Shown: positions 40,736-52,391 of the stretch, one piece after another
How positions within the stretch are numbered: position 1 is the stretch's first letter
Layout: every line of letters starts with the position of its first letter
Origin: Ascarosepion bandense
Taxonomy: Eukaryota; Mollusca; Cephalopoda; Sepiida; Sepiidae
Direction: 5' to 3'
Length of the DNA: 64,000 nucleotides
Assembly: GCA_037127315.1 (NCBI GenBank)
Contig: JBBBDQ010000191.1
Location: 16,415,001-16,479,000, forward strand
The notes under the pieces: generated by a model
Database searches by the model: none
What the model saw: only the letters and a program-made list of their open reading frames with translations
What the model was told of the DNA's origin: nothing
Made by a program: the position numbers and the translations under genes

Positions 40736-42744
40736 ATATTCATTAGTTTATTTCGCACATTCTATAGTCTGTTATTAAATTATCTAGATAATTAAATTTT
40801 ATCATTGCTTGAATCTTACGTCCCCGACACCTAACCCTAACTTACACCTAGGGTGAATGATCCCCTTGGGTGATCCTTGGGTGAATCTTACATTCCGGAC
40901 GCTTAACTTACACCCTAGCGATCATGACATTTTCTCTTAGCTTTCCTCTATTAGCTTAGATAAGTCTTTCAGTCTTAATTGTGAACCTGTTTTCGATGCA
41001 ATATCGTCTACATATTGATTAAGATTACATTCGCCGATGATAGATCTTGCTTGCTCTTTTCGTTCTCTTAAAATGCACAGTTTAAACAAATCTGAGCTAA
41101 AATCGACTACGTATCTGTTTTTATATTTTACTGAATTCACTAAACCTGTTTACAATCTGCATACACGTCGTTTGTTCCTAGTACAGGTTACGTATTATTT
41201 CAATATACTTTCCAGGTAGATTTAGTTTTCCTAATATTTCAAAAAGTTTTCGTGTCGGATTTTAGATAATGTCTTTATGTATTCCATGAAACAGATATAG
41301 ATAGGTCTTTCTGTACGTACTTTGCTCTTTCTGACAGCCTTCTGCCATAGAGAATTGTGATATTATAGCAATAGGCTCGCGATGTTTTGTCTATGGGGAA
41401 AAATCTGTAGAGTGTAGAATTCTTAGGTAGGAACAGTCAGTAACCAACTGTAGTTGAAGTGGAAACAGACAGCTCCAATTCACCCAGTAATTGGTAGGTG
41501 GTTTATATAACAGCCTTGGAGATTCCTTTCTGCTGTCAAGGCAAGTCTATTCTGTAGGTTCTGATTCCAGTGTGGATATTGTGCTCAATAAATATCAACA
41601 CAATATCCACCCTATGGTGAGAGGAAAGAGTGAGTCGGATTAGCTAGGTAAAGGATAGGTACTGAAGACCAACTTGAATTTTTACCCCACTCCCAATTGG
41701 CTTTGTGTCACAATTGTATTTTAGATGAAATAAATATTGAAAGGAGAGAGGGACATGTAATGAGTTACAACCCTGTTTATTTTTGTCTGCCAACTGGACG
41801 CCATTTGGAAACATCCTTGCGAAGGTGAGTCTCATACTCTTAATTGTTCATAGTGTTAAAAATAATTCATCACCCGTAAATCTCAAGGCTAGCAAATGAG
41901 GATTTTTCCACTCCAGATTAGATATCTATTTTATTTGTCGTATTGCAGTCTGGTCACTATTTAGGTTTTATTTTTTTTAGTTTTACACTCAGTTTGTATA
42001 TAACTAAGAGGTGATCACCCCACAACCTGCACTTGAGAGTGATTTACAGTGCCAAACTACAATTCTAAATCTTTTCTTGATGGTGAAGTATTCCAATTCA
42101 TTTTCAGTGTCTCTTGGTGAACAAAGAGTTTAGTTTAGCATTCTAGTTACATTATAAATTTAACGTAGCGCTAAAAACTTAAAACAATTTTGGGATTTTA
42201 GAATCTAATATGATAAGAAGAAAAAAAAAATACAATCTCCGCGGTCACATTGGAGGCAACAAAAATGTGATAGCCATAGGTTCAGTTGAACATGAATATT
42301 TTGTTCACAGTAAAGCGTAAAAAGAAAATACAGCCTTTTTTTTTTGCTTAGAACGACATTAGCATTCAGATAAGAACGCGAGAGTAAACGGAAGAAAACA
42401 ATGCACCCAGTTAACACGGAGCTTTTGTTGTAATAGATTATGTTTTTTGTTTTGTTTGGGGAATATTTGATATTGTGGCAACGTTAATGTAACTATTTCC
42501 TTGACCGCAAACTGACCACTCATCTCCAATTTTATCACAAAGTTATTAAACGTTGCGAAGTGCTGTAGTTGAAAGAATTCGCAGTGTTCAATTATAACAT
42601 CAGAATAGTTTTCATTGGCTTCGCAACGTAAATAGAAACTTTTAAACTTCTTTTCGTATCTTCGAAAACTGAGATTCATTAATTTAGATGATGAACGCAC
42701 ATTCTAATATCTTCTTGGAATATAAGTATCTGTTAATGTAACGT
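40736..42744. other. No gene seen
   Basis: About 2 kb with short ORFs only. Three tandem-like phrases 'ggtgaatgatcccc', 'ggtgatccttgggtgaatct' lie at 40,853-40,890. The minus-strand ORFs 42,205-42,417 and 42,359-42,700 (113 codons, starting 'MRSSSKLMNLSFRRYEKKFK') have no recognised domain. The second is the only frame here worth an expression check. Confidence 0.4.
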
Positions 42745-43600
42745 TACAAGGCAACGTATTTGCAACGTTGCATGGCAGAGTATTTTCAAAGTTCCAAGGT
42801 AAAGTATTTGCAGTGTTACAAGGCAACGCACTCGCAACGTTATAAGAAAATGTATTTGGAACGTTATAAGGCAACGTATTTGCAACATTTTAAGGCAGCG
42901 TGTTTGCAAAGGTACAAGGCAGCGTATTTGCAAAGGTACAAGGCAACGTGTTTGCAAAGGTACAAGGCAACGTGTTTGCAAAGGTACAAGGCAGCGTATT
43001 TGCAAAGGTACAAGGCAGCGTATTTGCAAAGGTACAAGGCAGCGTATTTGCAAAGGTACAAGGCAGCGTATTTGCAAAGGTACAAGGCAACGTGTTTGCA
43101 AAGGTACAAGGCAGCGTATTTGCAAAGGTACAAGGCAGCGTATTTGCAAAGGTACAAGGCAGCGTATTTGCAAAGGTACAAGGCAGCGTATTTGCAAAGG
43201 TACAAGGCAGCGTATTTGCAAAGGTACAAGGCAGCGTATTTGCAAAGGTACAAGGCAGCGTGTTTGCAAAGGTACAAGGCAGCGTATTTGCAAAGGTACA
43301 AGGCAACGTGTTTGCAAAGGTACAAGGCAGCGTATTTGCAAAGGTACAAGGTAACGTGTTTGCAAAGGTACAAGGCAACGTGTTTGCAAAGGTACAAGGC
43401 AGCGTATTTGCAAAGGTACAAGGCAACGTGTTTGCAAAGGTACAAGGCAGCGTGTTTGCAAAGGTACAAGGCAGCGTGTTTGCAAAGGTACAAGGCAGCG
43501 TATTTGCAAAGGTACAAGGCAGCGTATTTGCAAAGGTATAAGACAGCGTATTTGCAACGGTACAAGGCAAAGTATTTGCTACGTTATAAAGTAATGTTTG
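42745..43600. repeat. 24-bp minisatellite, ~35 units
   Basis: Unit 'caaggcagcgtatttgcaaa' plus 'ggta'. About 27 homogeneous units occupy 42,892-43,545, with degenerating units on both sides (42,745-42,890 and 43,546-43,600). Three unit types are interspersed: 'cagcgtat', 'caacgtgt' and 'cagcgtgt'. Since 24 is a multiple of three, five reading frames stay open (213-292 codons). No evidence that any is used. Confidence 0.97.
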
Positions 43601-43844
43601 GAGCATGTTGTAGGGAGTCTATAAAAATGTTTTTGTAACAACTGTGGAACGTTGTAAAAACGTCTTTTTTTAGCTGGCTAGTTGATAAAAAACTTGGGGA
43701 TCTTAGGCAATGGAGGATCTACTATAAAATTAATTAAGCTTAAGTTTTAGGACCTTAATCGCAGAGAAGCCCCTGAAGTAACTTTTGTCATGAGTAATTT
43801 TTTTTAAACAAAATCGATGTTTTTTCAAGTGTTTGTTATAGCAG

Positions 43845-43961
43845 AGTTCGAATTCCAGTTAAATCGGTTGCATTCACTTACGCGCAAATACCACTGAGAA
43901 AGGTGTGAATCCATCTCTTTTCTTTCCAGCAATGGTTTAAATAGCAGTACAGATTAGGTAC
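43845..43961 (+). mobile_element. SINE-A, left part of a split copy
   Basis: Starts at the B box 'gagttcgaattccagttaaa' and runs to 'agcagtacagattaggt', where foreign sequence begins. The family continues at 44,263. Confidence 0.9.
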
Positions 43962-44262
43962 CTGTTATGGTGCCTTATTTATTATGAATAGACTCTTCCT
44001 CCTCCATATAATACTAACCTGCCTGACTTCTGGGGACACAACTGTGGGGCAGTCAAGTGACAGTCCAGAGACAGTCGTAACGCAGCGTAACAATACAGTT
44101 CGGAATTACACTTCTATTTGCTGAATACTAACACTGTACTTTGTATACATGTTCTGCTATTCTAATACACTGCTTAACCAACCTTCCTGTTTCTGTGTCT
44201 TTATCCTGGCTCAAACTGGTCACAACAACTTGGTGACGAAGATTTCGCCACAACTCCACAAC
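43962..44262 (+). mobile_element. Solo-LTR-like insertion within SINE-A
   Basis: About 300 bp of unrelated sequence splits the SINE. It begins 'acctgttatggtgcc' and near the right side has 'ctcaaactggtcacaaca', then 'acttggtgacgaagatttcg'. The last part resembles the junction of an LTR (TG...CA) with the leader just past it in Gypsy-type elements. No coding region is present. Confidence 0.55.
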
Positions 44263-44410
44263 AATTCTCTAGCCTTGGTTGGCAACTAGTCTACCGCAGA
44301 AAGTAATGTCAACTTACTGCGAGAAAATTTGCCCAGTCAGTCATGTCTTGACAGAGACATGATCGGCCAAGCGTGTATCACGTACGTATTGCACTTAACT
44401 TACTGAATAT
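44263..44410 (+). mobile_element. SINE-A, right part of a split copy
   Basis: Resumes at 'tctagccttggttggcaact' and runs through 'gcccagtcagtcatgtcttg' to 'gcacttaacttactgaa'. Together with 43,845-43,961 it makes one 5'-truncated SINE. Confidence 0.9.
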
Positions 44411-45912
44411 TAAAATAAGGCAAATTTAGTGATAGAATCATAAGCCAATGGGTTAAAGTAGCTAATGTTAGCCTTAGAATATACTCTAATATCCATTTTA
44501 TATGGCCCCAAAATTTCAAAATTTTCTTGTAGCGTCCGAATATATATATATGTATAGGATCGTTGAAATCACCAGAATCTATTCATAACCTACATTTTGA
44601 CTGTTGGATCCTTAAATTTATTGTTGCTGGTTGAGAATGGGACCTTATACCTCTTCAAGCTTCAAGGCCCCCAAAATGTAGGTCCACTGCCGATCATAGG
44701 CCCAACTGATAATATGATAGAAGAAAAGCACATAAAAAATGCCAGTGTGCACATACACACACACCCGCACACATAAAATGTTCATTAAGATGTAAAACTG
44801 TTGCAACTGTGGTATAGCGTGATCTCGGATTACTACTCTTTATGAATGAACAGTAGTAAAATAAAAGAAAAAAAAAAAAAGAAAAGAATAGCAATATGAA
44901 GTGTTTTGTTTTGTTTCTCCTTGTTGGCTCCAGCGTGTAAATTACAAAGCGGCTGCTGCTAGTTTATTCACTGAGTCTTCGAGTATTTGAGGTTACACTT
45001 CTCATGGCTGGTTGAATGCTTAGTCAGAGACGTAAACTATTTCTGTGTGTACGCATGCGCGTTGCACACATATACGCACACATGCTCATACGGATGTGTG
45101 TGAAAGCAGATACAGAGAGAATAAGAATTCCTTCAAACATGTTTTATTGAATTAGACCAAATAGTCTTGTCTGTTTAATATTTGAAATTACATTTTCTCT
45201 AGTTTGTATATAAGCAGTCGCACATCTCAGTCAAATTCTTGAAGAAATTGTTCGAGTATTTTTTATCATTAACAATTATCAAGAACATTATCAGCTTCAG
45301 TAGTTTCATGTTATAATTTTAAACTTTCTAGAAAATTGTAATTTAAGTCAGTGAGGCTCAACGTAAAATCCGGTACTAATATAAAAAATAAAAATAAAAA
45401 TTCAGTGTTAATTTTCGCTTTATAGAGATCCGAAATTAATTATATGTTTATAAAAATCTAAGTATTAATTACAGGTTTCTACTTATATACCATTAGTTTC
45501 GGCCATTTCAGAACTGGGGTGGCGGACACTAATGAAATAAACGTACGTTCATTGAATTTCAATGACGTCATATGTAGAGCGGGTTTTAATTAAAGGCAAA
45601 CATTTCCGTCAGGGGTGACATAAAATGACAACGTCTAAAGTTATTAATTTAAAAAAGTTTAAAGAAATTTTAAAATGTTTTCGTCTCTGATGAACATTAT
45701 ATTTTTAATGGGAATTGTTCCCCTTTTGTATACTAACAACTGAGTTTTTCTTTTCATTTAGTATTTTGATGATATCTACTACTTATTCTTTAATATTAAC
45801 AAATATATTGCGTTAAGTTTTGATAAGTGGCATGTTAATTTACAAAAGATTGTGGTAGTTATTCGTCATACATAATAATTTAATATTTTTTCTTAATTCT
45901 TGCTTCTACCGA
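44411..45912. other. No gene seen
   Basis: AT-rich. The minus strand at 45,498-45,519 reads 'ctgaaatggccgaaactaat', possibly a shrunken Penelope-type hammerhead relic. No coding signal. Confidence 0.45.
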
Positions 45913-46050
45913 GCGCCCATAGCCCAGAGGTAGAATCATCGGCTGACACCAATTCGGTCGCGTTTCAATCCTGGGTTAAAAGCAATCGGAGTCTAACCGT
46001 ACTGACGAGCTGTGATACAGCGAGAGAGATCTGTCTGCGGATGACTATAT
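45913..46050 (+). mobile_element. SINE-B, second copy
   Basis: Same order as 35,801-35,940: 'gcgcccatagcccagaggta' (A box), 'gcgtttcaatcctgggtt' (B-box-like), linker 'aaaagcaatcggagtct', hammerhead region, then 'ggatgactatatatg'. Identity is high across the full ~140 bp. Confidence 0.85.
45997..46040 (+). ncRNA. Hammerhead ribozyme in SINE-B (mutated GAAA)
   Basis: Stem I CCGUA/UGCGG (five pairs including one wobble), CUGACGA (46,002-46,008), a perfect stem II GCUGU/ACAGC with loop GAU, then GAGA where GAAA is expected, and a GAUCUGUC cleavage side. Better paired than copy 1 but with a damaged core. The two copies support each other: helix substitutions preserve pairing. Confidence 0.7.
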
Positions 46051-46144
46051 ATGTTTCATGTAGAGAATTCATGTAGAGAATTTGTCACTTCATCTCATTA
46101 GGGCTGGGTTATTGTTTTTTTTTTTTTTTAAATCAGACCCGATT

Positions 46145-47572
46145 AGTGAAGACATCATAACGGTGTCCTCACGAAACTTCGAAGTCGGCATGAATCTGCT
46201 CAGTTAAAGTGACACATTTTTTGCGTGAAACATATCAACGCTCTATCTCCTCTCCGATAACAAGCGCTTTACTTTAAAAAACTTGCTTGCAAAAATACTT
46301 TTTATAAGTGAAACAACTGAAAAAAAAAATCCTGGCGCTAAACAATCATTATCACAACTCACTCAGGACCTTGAATAAGTTCTCGCTAATTTTTCATGTA
46401 AAGTAATGTTTAATTTACAAAAATTGATGAGACACGTCTTTTGAGGCAGACCCCAATTCGGCCCATTTGTTTGGCATCTTCGGAAGAATGAAAGCGCTGC
46501 ACAGTCAGGACATGTGCCATCAATCGCCACAAGTGATAATCAAAAAGGGTAATGTCTGGTGAATATGGCGGGTGAGGTAGAACTTCTTATTTAAGCTTTT
46601 TCAAGTAGGTTTTCCTCCGTTTTGCAACATATGGTTTAGTGTTGTCATTTTGCTAAATCACTTTGTCGTGTCGCTGCTCGTATAGTGGCCGTTTTTTCTT
46701 CAATGCTCGGCTCAAACGCATCAGTTGTAGTCGATAGTGATCTTTTCGGTCGGTTTGAGCAGCTCATAATTAACTACACCCAGCTGATCCCACCAAATGC
46801 AGAACATGGACGGACTCACCCCGCAATCTTCTACACTTAGGGTTATCGTAGTGTATTCACTTTTCATCGACAGTCACGATACGATGCAAAAAACCTTTCC
46901 TTTTCTGCCGTTGAAGCAGCTGTTAACACGTGATAAGACGCCATTCGACGTCTCTCAGATTCTACTCGTACGGCACCCAATGCCCTTGCTTTTGAATTAT
47001 TCCTAATACTTTCAAAAGTTTCGAAACTGTTGTGTGATCAACCTTTAATGATTCTGCAAGTTCTGCTTGTGCCTGACATGAATTTTCATGATGTAATGCC
47101 TCCAATTCTTTCTCTTAACTTTTTCGGTGCGCTCTTTATATTCAACATAAAAATCATTATTTTTGAAGCATCTAAACCAATCCCTACATGTTGTTTGCGA
47201 CAGAGCATGGTCGCTGTAAATCTCAACATGAATTCTGTGTGTTCAGTTGCAGACTTCTTTTAATTAAAGTAGTGCAGAAAAATCCCCTGCAAATAAACTT
47301 TCTTTCGTATGAAATTCATGTTTAACTATGAAAACAAAGTTGTTTACACTTCGGCGAAATGACATACATTGAATTTCAAGCTTGCTTATAGGACTTCCTT
47401 ACTGATGCATTACCATCTGAAACTACAAACACGGAGTTCTGGGAACCCCATCTGTTTGAAAACTGAAAGAACTTATTGAAGGTTATATATATATATATAG
47501 TTTGCCTCTTTAACAGAGCAGATTCATGCGGACTTTGAAAGTTCGTGAGGACACCATTATGATGTTCTCTCT
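46145..47572 (-). pseudogene. Mariner element with ~60-bp inverted repeats
   Basis: Terminal inverted repeats at ~46,147-46,208 and ~47,510-47,572 (shared 'ggtgtcctcacgaa' and 'gcatgaatctgct') bound ~1.4 kb. The minus strand reads a mariner transposase with stops and frame changes. N-terminal 'TTCRDWFRCFKNNDFYVEYK' is helix-turn-helix; then come 'IVTVDEKWIHYDN' (first catalytic Asp), 'QNDNTKPYVAKRRKTYLKKL' (second) and 'EVLPHPPYSPDITLFDYHLW' (third). All three acidic positions are still present, but stops kill the frame. Confidence 0.88.
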
Positions 47573-47579
47573 TGTCAAT

Positions 47580-48080
47580 GTTGTTATAAATTTGTGTTTT
47601 TATTTGAAATGAATATAGTTTACATTGCGACACGGAAATTTCTATGTTTCGAGATTTTTACCTCGTCATCAGGCAATATTAGATCATTGTTGGGAAAATG
47701 ATTTTTATTTGAATATAAGAAACAATACGTTTGTTATTTATGGATGTGGGAAGACCGATTTATGTGTGTGCTCAATTTAAATCATCAGAATAGAAATTCA
47801 CTTTAAATTTGAAAAAGTTTATAATTTTGGGAAATACTTATTTCAGTCTTAACATCAAAAGTGTCAATCGCTCTAAAACCCTTGTCTAGACTCCATTTCC
47901 GTTGGTGTATCCATTATTGTTACATAATTTTTTCTTTAGTTTCTCTATATCTCAACATTTCCTAAAACAAAACAAAACAAAAAAGAAAAGATATCTTGTT
48001 ATACTTTTGATCTAAATGGGCCTTTGAGTGTAATTATATTTTTATTTCGATTCAGAATGCATTTTATTCCATTTTTTTTC
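47580..48080 (-). repeat. Penelope-like terminal repeat, left (inverted relative to right)
   Basis: About 480 bp is the reverse complement of 50,245-50,725 with moderate divergence. Shared landmarks are 'acatagaaatttccgtgtc', 'cttcccacatccataaata', 'gtttt' (near 47,880) and 'caaaggcccatttag' versus 'caaaggtctcatta'. Penelope-like elements are known to carry such repeats in direct or inverted arrangement. Confidence 0.85.
47622..47679 (-). ncRNA. Hammerhead ribozyme in Penelope terminal repeat (intact)
   Basis: Minus strand, 5' to 3': stem I AUAUUGC (47,679-47,673), CUGAUGA (47,672-47,666), an extra C, stem II GAG/CUC with loop GUAAAAAU, GAAA, stem III ACA/UGU around UAGAAAUUUCCG, GUC (47,631-47,629), then stem I GCAAUGU. 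Stem I has seven pairs (one wobble). The core boxes and the GUC cleavage site are intact. The unpaired base after CUGAUGA also occurs in the other Penelope-type motifs here. Confidence 0.75.
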
Positions 48081-48639
48081 TAAAACTTTGAATTTGTAAA
48101 TAACATTTTTCTAAATATCTTTTTATTTATTAAATTTAAAATTATTTTATTATTTTTAAAAAATCTATTATATTATTATTATATACTAATACAATTCTTA
48201 ATATTATAATACAATTTTTAAAAAATATGTATTTAATTATTAAATATTTAAATATCGATTTAATCATTTTAACATCCATTTAATTATTATTCTTTCATAA
48301 TATAAAACAAATTATTAGATATATGTAAGTTAATAAACATTTTTATTTTTATTTTTTTTTAAGAAGAATCTTTTTAACCATATTCTAAGGAGAACATTTT
48401 GCAATGTTTACATATGACATTTATTTCATTACGTTTATTTAATAGTTTTTTCTTAAGAAACTTATTAATAACTAGTTTTCCATATCGATACAAGTGTCAT
48501 GGGTCATTTAAAGACTTACATATTCTAGTTTTTATTAAATTTTCCATTTTAATGTGTATTTTATTTGTTTCTTTTAGATACCAATAGTATTTTGATAGGG
48601 ATGTTCTATTTCTGTATTTATTATTAAATGAAAACATGT

Positions 48640-50240
48640 GTTGATAAAATCATTTTTACAGTGATTTCATAGTACTACCTACATAAATCTTTACATTACT
48701 AGCGTTTTCCACAGAAGAAATAGTACATTGATAGACAATGGATTCTGTAAGGCACCTGTTTTCCAAAGGACACTCTATAGGGTTTCTATAATTACATTTA
48801 TTATTGTCCAAATTGTTAATCTCAGTTACTGGATTATTCTTATATTCAATTAGGTTTGAAGTTTTATTTAAAATATTATTATTTCTTTTTTTTTTAATAA
48901 TTTTTTCCAGATTATTCATACAACTATAACTTAATTTAAGAGTATTTTTTTTGAAAATCTTACTTACTGGATTATTATTTGGAATGTGTTTATTCATCAA
49001 AGCGAGATTTTTTTTTCTAAATTACTGCTAATCATTTGGTTGAAAGTGGATATATACCAAATAATATTTCTATTCCTATTTTTTCTTCGGGGTTGATGAT
49101 CTCTTTCACACATTTAATATTTGGGCTTTTATATCTATTATTTTTAAGGCAGTATTAAAAAATTACTATGCTTATTAAACACTTCTTCATTTACTGAATT
49201 TCTACTAATTCTATATTCTATGGAGTACAAGTTTAATAATGGATGGAGGATGGTTAGATTTTAGGTGGATATATAAAGGATTTGTATTTGTCTTTTATAT
49301 AGTTGGTATATATACTTTTCTAAATCTAAAGTCACATCGAGGAAATCTACTTTTTATATTTGTATTAATAGTCACTTTTAAATCTAGGTTTTTAAATTCT
49401 CTACATATTATCTTTCTAATTTTATTTGTTTTAAAATTTATGGCATTCCCCACTATCATAAGGCTGTTATTCCTATATAATCCAATATCTTAAGTATTTA
49501 TATCCTTATAGGCTGTAAGATTGTAAAGTACAAATAAGCCAACCAGATTTAAAGACTCGGTACAGTCTAAAGATCCCATTGTTATATCAAAGTTATTTTC
49601 ATTGGAATTAATTTTTCTCCACTGTTCTTTTTTATGAATGAGAACAGATTTTTTTTGCATTCATTATTGTTTCTCTCCTCCTCCGATAAATCCGAATAAG
49701 CAGTGGCAAGTTCTAATGCTGTAACAAATAGCTTCCTTGATATCGATGGATAGTACTCCATAATATCGAATTGAATAAAAGAACAGTTGTTTTTTTTTAT
49801 TTTTTATATTACAAAACCAATTTGTTAAATTAGTGGTATCCTTCCATAATTTGAATCCAAGGTTATCCAATAATTTGCTTATTTACTCTTTCGTGTATAT
49901 TTTTACTAATTTTTTCCTATCCCAGGTCTTGTGGGATTTATCATCCTAATGGCAGGATTTGTATTAAAATTTTGTTTGTGATCTTTTATGTTGATATAAC
50001 ACTCCTATTTATTTTTGCTACTCAGTCAATTATTTTTAGTTTTGATTATTTAACTAAAAGTATTTATATTATGAACTAAATTATCCACGTTATTGTCAAC
50101 ATTTTATAGTTCTTTGTTAAATTTTTCATAATCAGAGAATTGTATTCCTCTGGTGTTAGTTTATAGAAATTGGCTGTTTTATCCAATTTCATGAATATTT
50201 TATCTCATTCATGTTATTTACAAATTAAAAGTTTTAGAAA
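48640..50240 (-). pseudogene. Penelope-like reverse transcriptase and linker, decayed
   Basis: Minus-strand translation with stops and frame changes. Near 49,760-49,660: 'FIQFDIMEYYPSISRKLFVT' (RT motif with first catalytic Asp). Near 49,540-49,440: 'VGLFVLYNLTAYKDINT', a stop, then 'GLYRNNSLMIVGNA', where the YRDD box has become YRNN. Near 49,000-48,660 (ORF 48,656-49,000): 'KIFKKNTLKLSYSCMNNLEK', the Cys cluster 'ECPLENRCLTESIVYQ' and 'KIYVGSTMKSL', the start of the nuclease part. Compare with the open ORF at 30,779. Confidence 0.88.
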
Positions 50241-50244
50241 AAAA

Positions 50245-50725
50245 TGAAATAAAATGCATTCTGATTCGAAGTAAAAATAGCATAATTGCACTCAAAGGTC
50301 TCATTAAGTTAAATCAAAAATATAAAATGATTTTTCTTTCTTTACTTTTTTCTTTTAGAAAATATTGCGATACAGAAAAAACTAAAGGAAAACAATTGTG
50401 TAACAATAATGGATACATCAACGGAAATAGAGTCTAGTCAGGGGTTTTGATCGATTGACACTTTTGACTTTAAGACTGAAAGAAGAAATCATGTATTCCC
50501 CCAAAATATAAACTTTTTTTAAAATTTAAAGTGAATCGCTTTTCTGATGAACTAAATTGAACACACACATAAGTTTTTTGGTCTTCCCACATCCATAAAT
50601 AACAAATATTATTGTTTCTTATATTCAAATAAAAATAATTTTGCCAACAATGAAGTAACATTGACTGACGACGCGGTAAAAATTATCGAAACATAGAAAT
50701 TTCCGTGTCACAATGTAAATTATAT
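50245..50725 (+). repeat. Penelope-like terminal repeat, right
   Basis: Inverted partner of 47,580-48,080. Contains 'ggcattctgattcgaag'-type start (50,255), 'ggatacatcaacggaaatag', 'ttggtcttcccacatccata' and the hammerhead at its right end. ORF 50,470-50,661 is spurious. Confidence 0.85.
50658..50716 (+). ncRNA. Hammerhead ribozyme in Penelope terminal repeat (right)
   Basis: Stem I ACAUUG (50,658-50,663), a mismatched A, CUGACGA (50,665-50,671), a degraded stem II (CGCG against UC), GAAAC, the same UAGAAAUUUCCG loop, GUGUC, a mismatched A, then CAAUGU closing stem I with six pairs. Core boxes are intact but stem II is weakened. Position and order mirror the left copy. Confidence 0.65.
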
Positions 50726-51774
50726 TAATTTTAAATGAAAAATAAATTTAATTATATTATGCTCTACAGTATTTGTTGTATTGAGCACTTTTATATAAAA
50801 AAAAGTACATGCTGGAGAACTCGGAATCGTAAAATTTCTCTACACCTTGATTTTTATATATATAATTTTCGAATTAGCTATGTTACCGGTAAATAAGCCA
50901 ACTTCGTATTTATTTTATGATATTATTTTTTCGAATACCTTCTAATATAACTACATCACAAGGCCTAAATTAAAAAAAGTAGCCATGCGCAGAAGTAACA
51001 TTAAACTAGCCAATGACAGAATATTGTACGTTTCCCAACATTTACGCTAATGTAGTGGAGGTAAATTTAGAATAATGCCTATCTACCAAAATGCAGATTA
51101 TGACACGCACGTGATGCAGGAAGAAATATTGATAAAAAATACAAGCCTTCCGTCAACAAAACAACATGAAAGACCTAAGACAAACACACAGACACACTAA
51201 ATTCAAACGCGATCAAAAAAAAAAAAAATTGTGAACTGTTGCAAAAAATAGTATTCCAAAATCAACAGAAATAACTAAATGACCGCAGAGTAGAATTGAA
51301 TAAAAATCGCTTAAAACAATTTTGAAGTATAAAAACGAAACCAAATTTCGCAAGTTAGTGTAAAAAAATGTTATAGTCAACGAAAGGTAACGGAACAGAA
51401 TTAATGTGCGTGTAAAAACAAACAAACAACAACAAACACGCATGCATATGAGCTTTCTGATCTGCTCACCACTTATCTATATATACACGATACTTTGGCC
51501 ATCAGAAAAACAAATGGATCTCGATATGTGAAGTCACAAGTTTACTCACCTGGAGAGAGTCAACTTTAAACTCGAAACACGTGTAGCGACGAAAATATCA
51601 TTATGGGCACTTAATATATCATACAAAAAAAATAAAATATATTGATAATAATCAGTTATCAAAATATATTAAAATTGATAACAACAATAAACCTGCACTT
51701 TAAACAAAATGTTCACGGCTTCTCGCACCTTTTTTCTTCTATACCAATTTCTCTCTTAGGAACAACCGCTATTT

Positions 51775-51843
<69 letters not shown>

Positions 51844-52117
51844 ATGACAATGTGGCCTGAGATTAAGGGTACTCGAACATTTTATGACAGACAAATATAG
51901 TAGAATCTGCCCGTATGCTATGCATGGAATCTTGATAAAAGCACTGTATTTGGTGGAGATACTTCGAAGAAAACGGTGGAAAGTAGTTGTTATTTAAATA
52001 ATTTTTCAATCTAAATTTCACGGTCAGGTCAGGTGAAATTCACCGAAATTCAGTGTAGAACCACGCGTGCACGCGCACACACACTCATTCAGATCAATGT
52101 GCGTGTCTATGCACGCG

Positions 52118-52152
<35 letters not shown>
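50726..52152. other. No gene seen; TA/GA microsatellite
   Basis: AT-rich. (TA)n then (GA)n at 51,778-51,842, and (TA)n at 52,120-52,158. ORF 51,213-51,443 has no domain. Confidence 0.5.
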
Positions 52153-52162
<10 letters not shown>

Positions 52163-52352
52163 AGAAGAGGCTGCGATAGATCTCGATAGATAGACAGATA
52201 ATTTTCTAAGCGCCGCGTAGATTTTGCACAAGGTCGAAAGTATGGGGTGCCCAGTGAGAATCGAACTCACCACAGTTATAATAGGTTCTAGCGAGACAGG
52301 CAAGGCTATGACGTAGATTATGAATAACTGTGATAGATATGAAGAGGCTGCG

Positions 52353-52391
<39 letters not shown>

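Noticed and set aside
42892..43545. CRISPR array
   Set aside because: Units are contiguous with no unique spacers and the genome context is eukaryotic.
42733..43638. Five overlapping ORFs of 213-292 codons
   Set aside because: All arise because the minisatellite period (24 bp) is a multiple of three and the unit lacks stops; no independent coding evidence.
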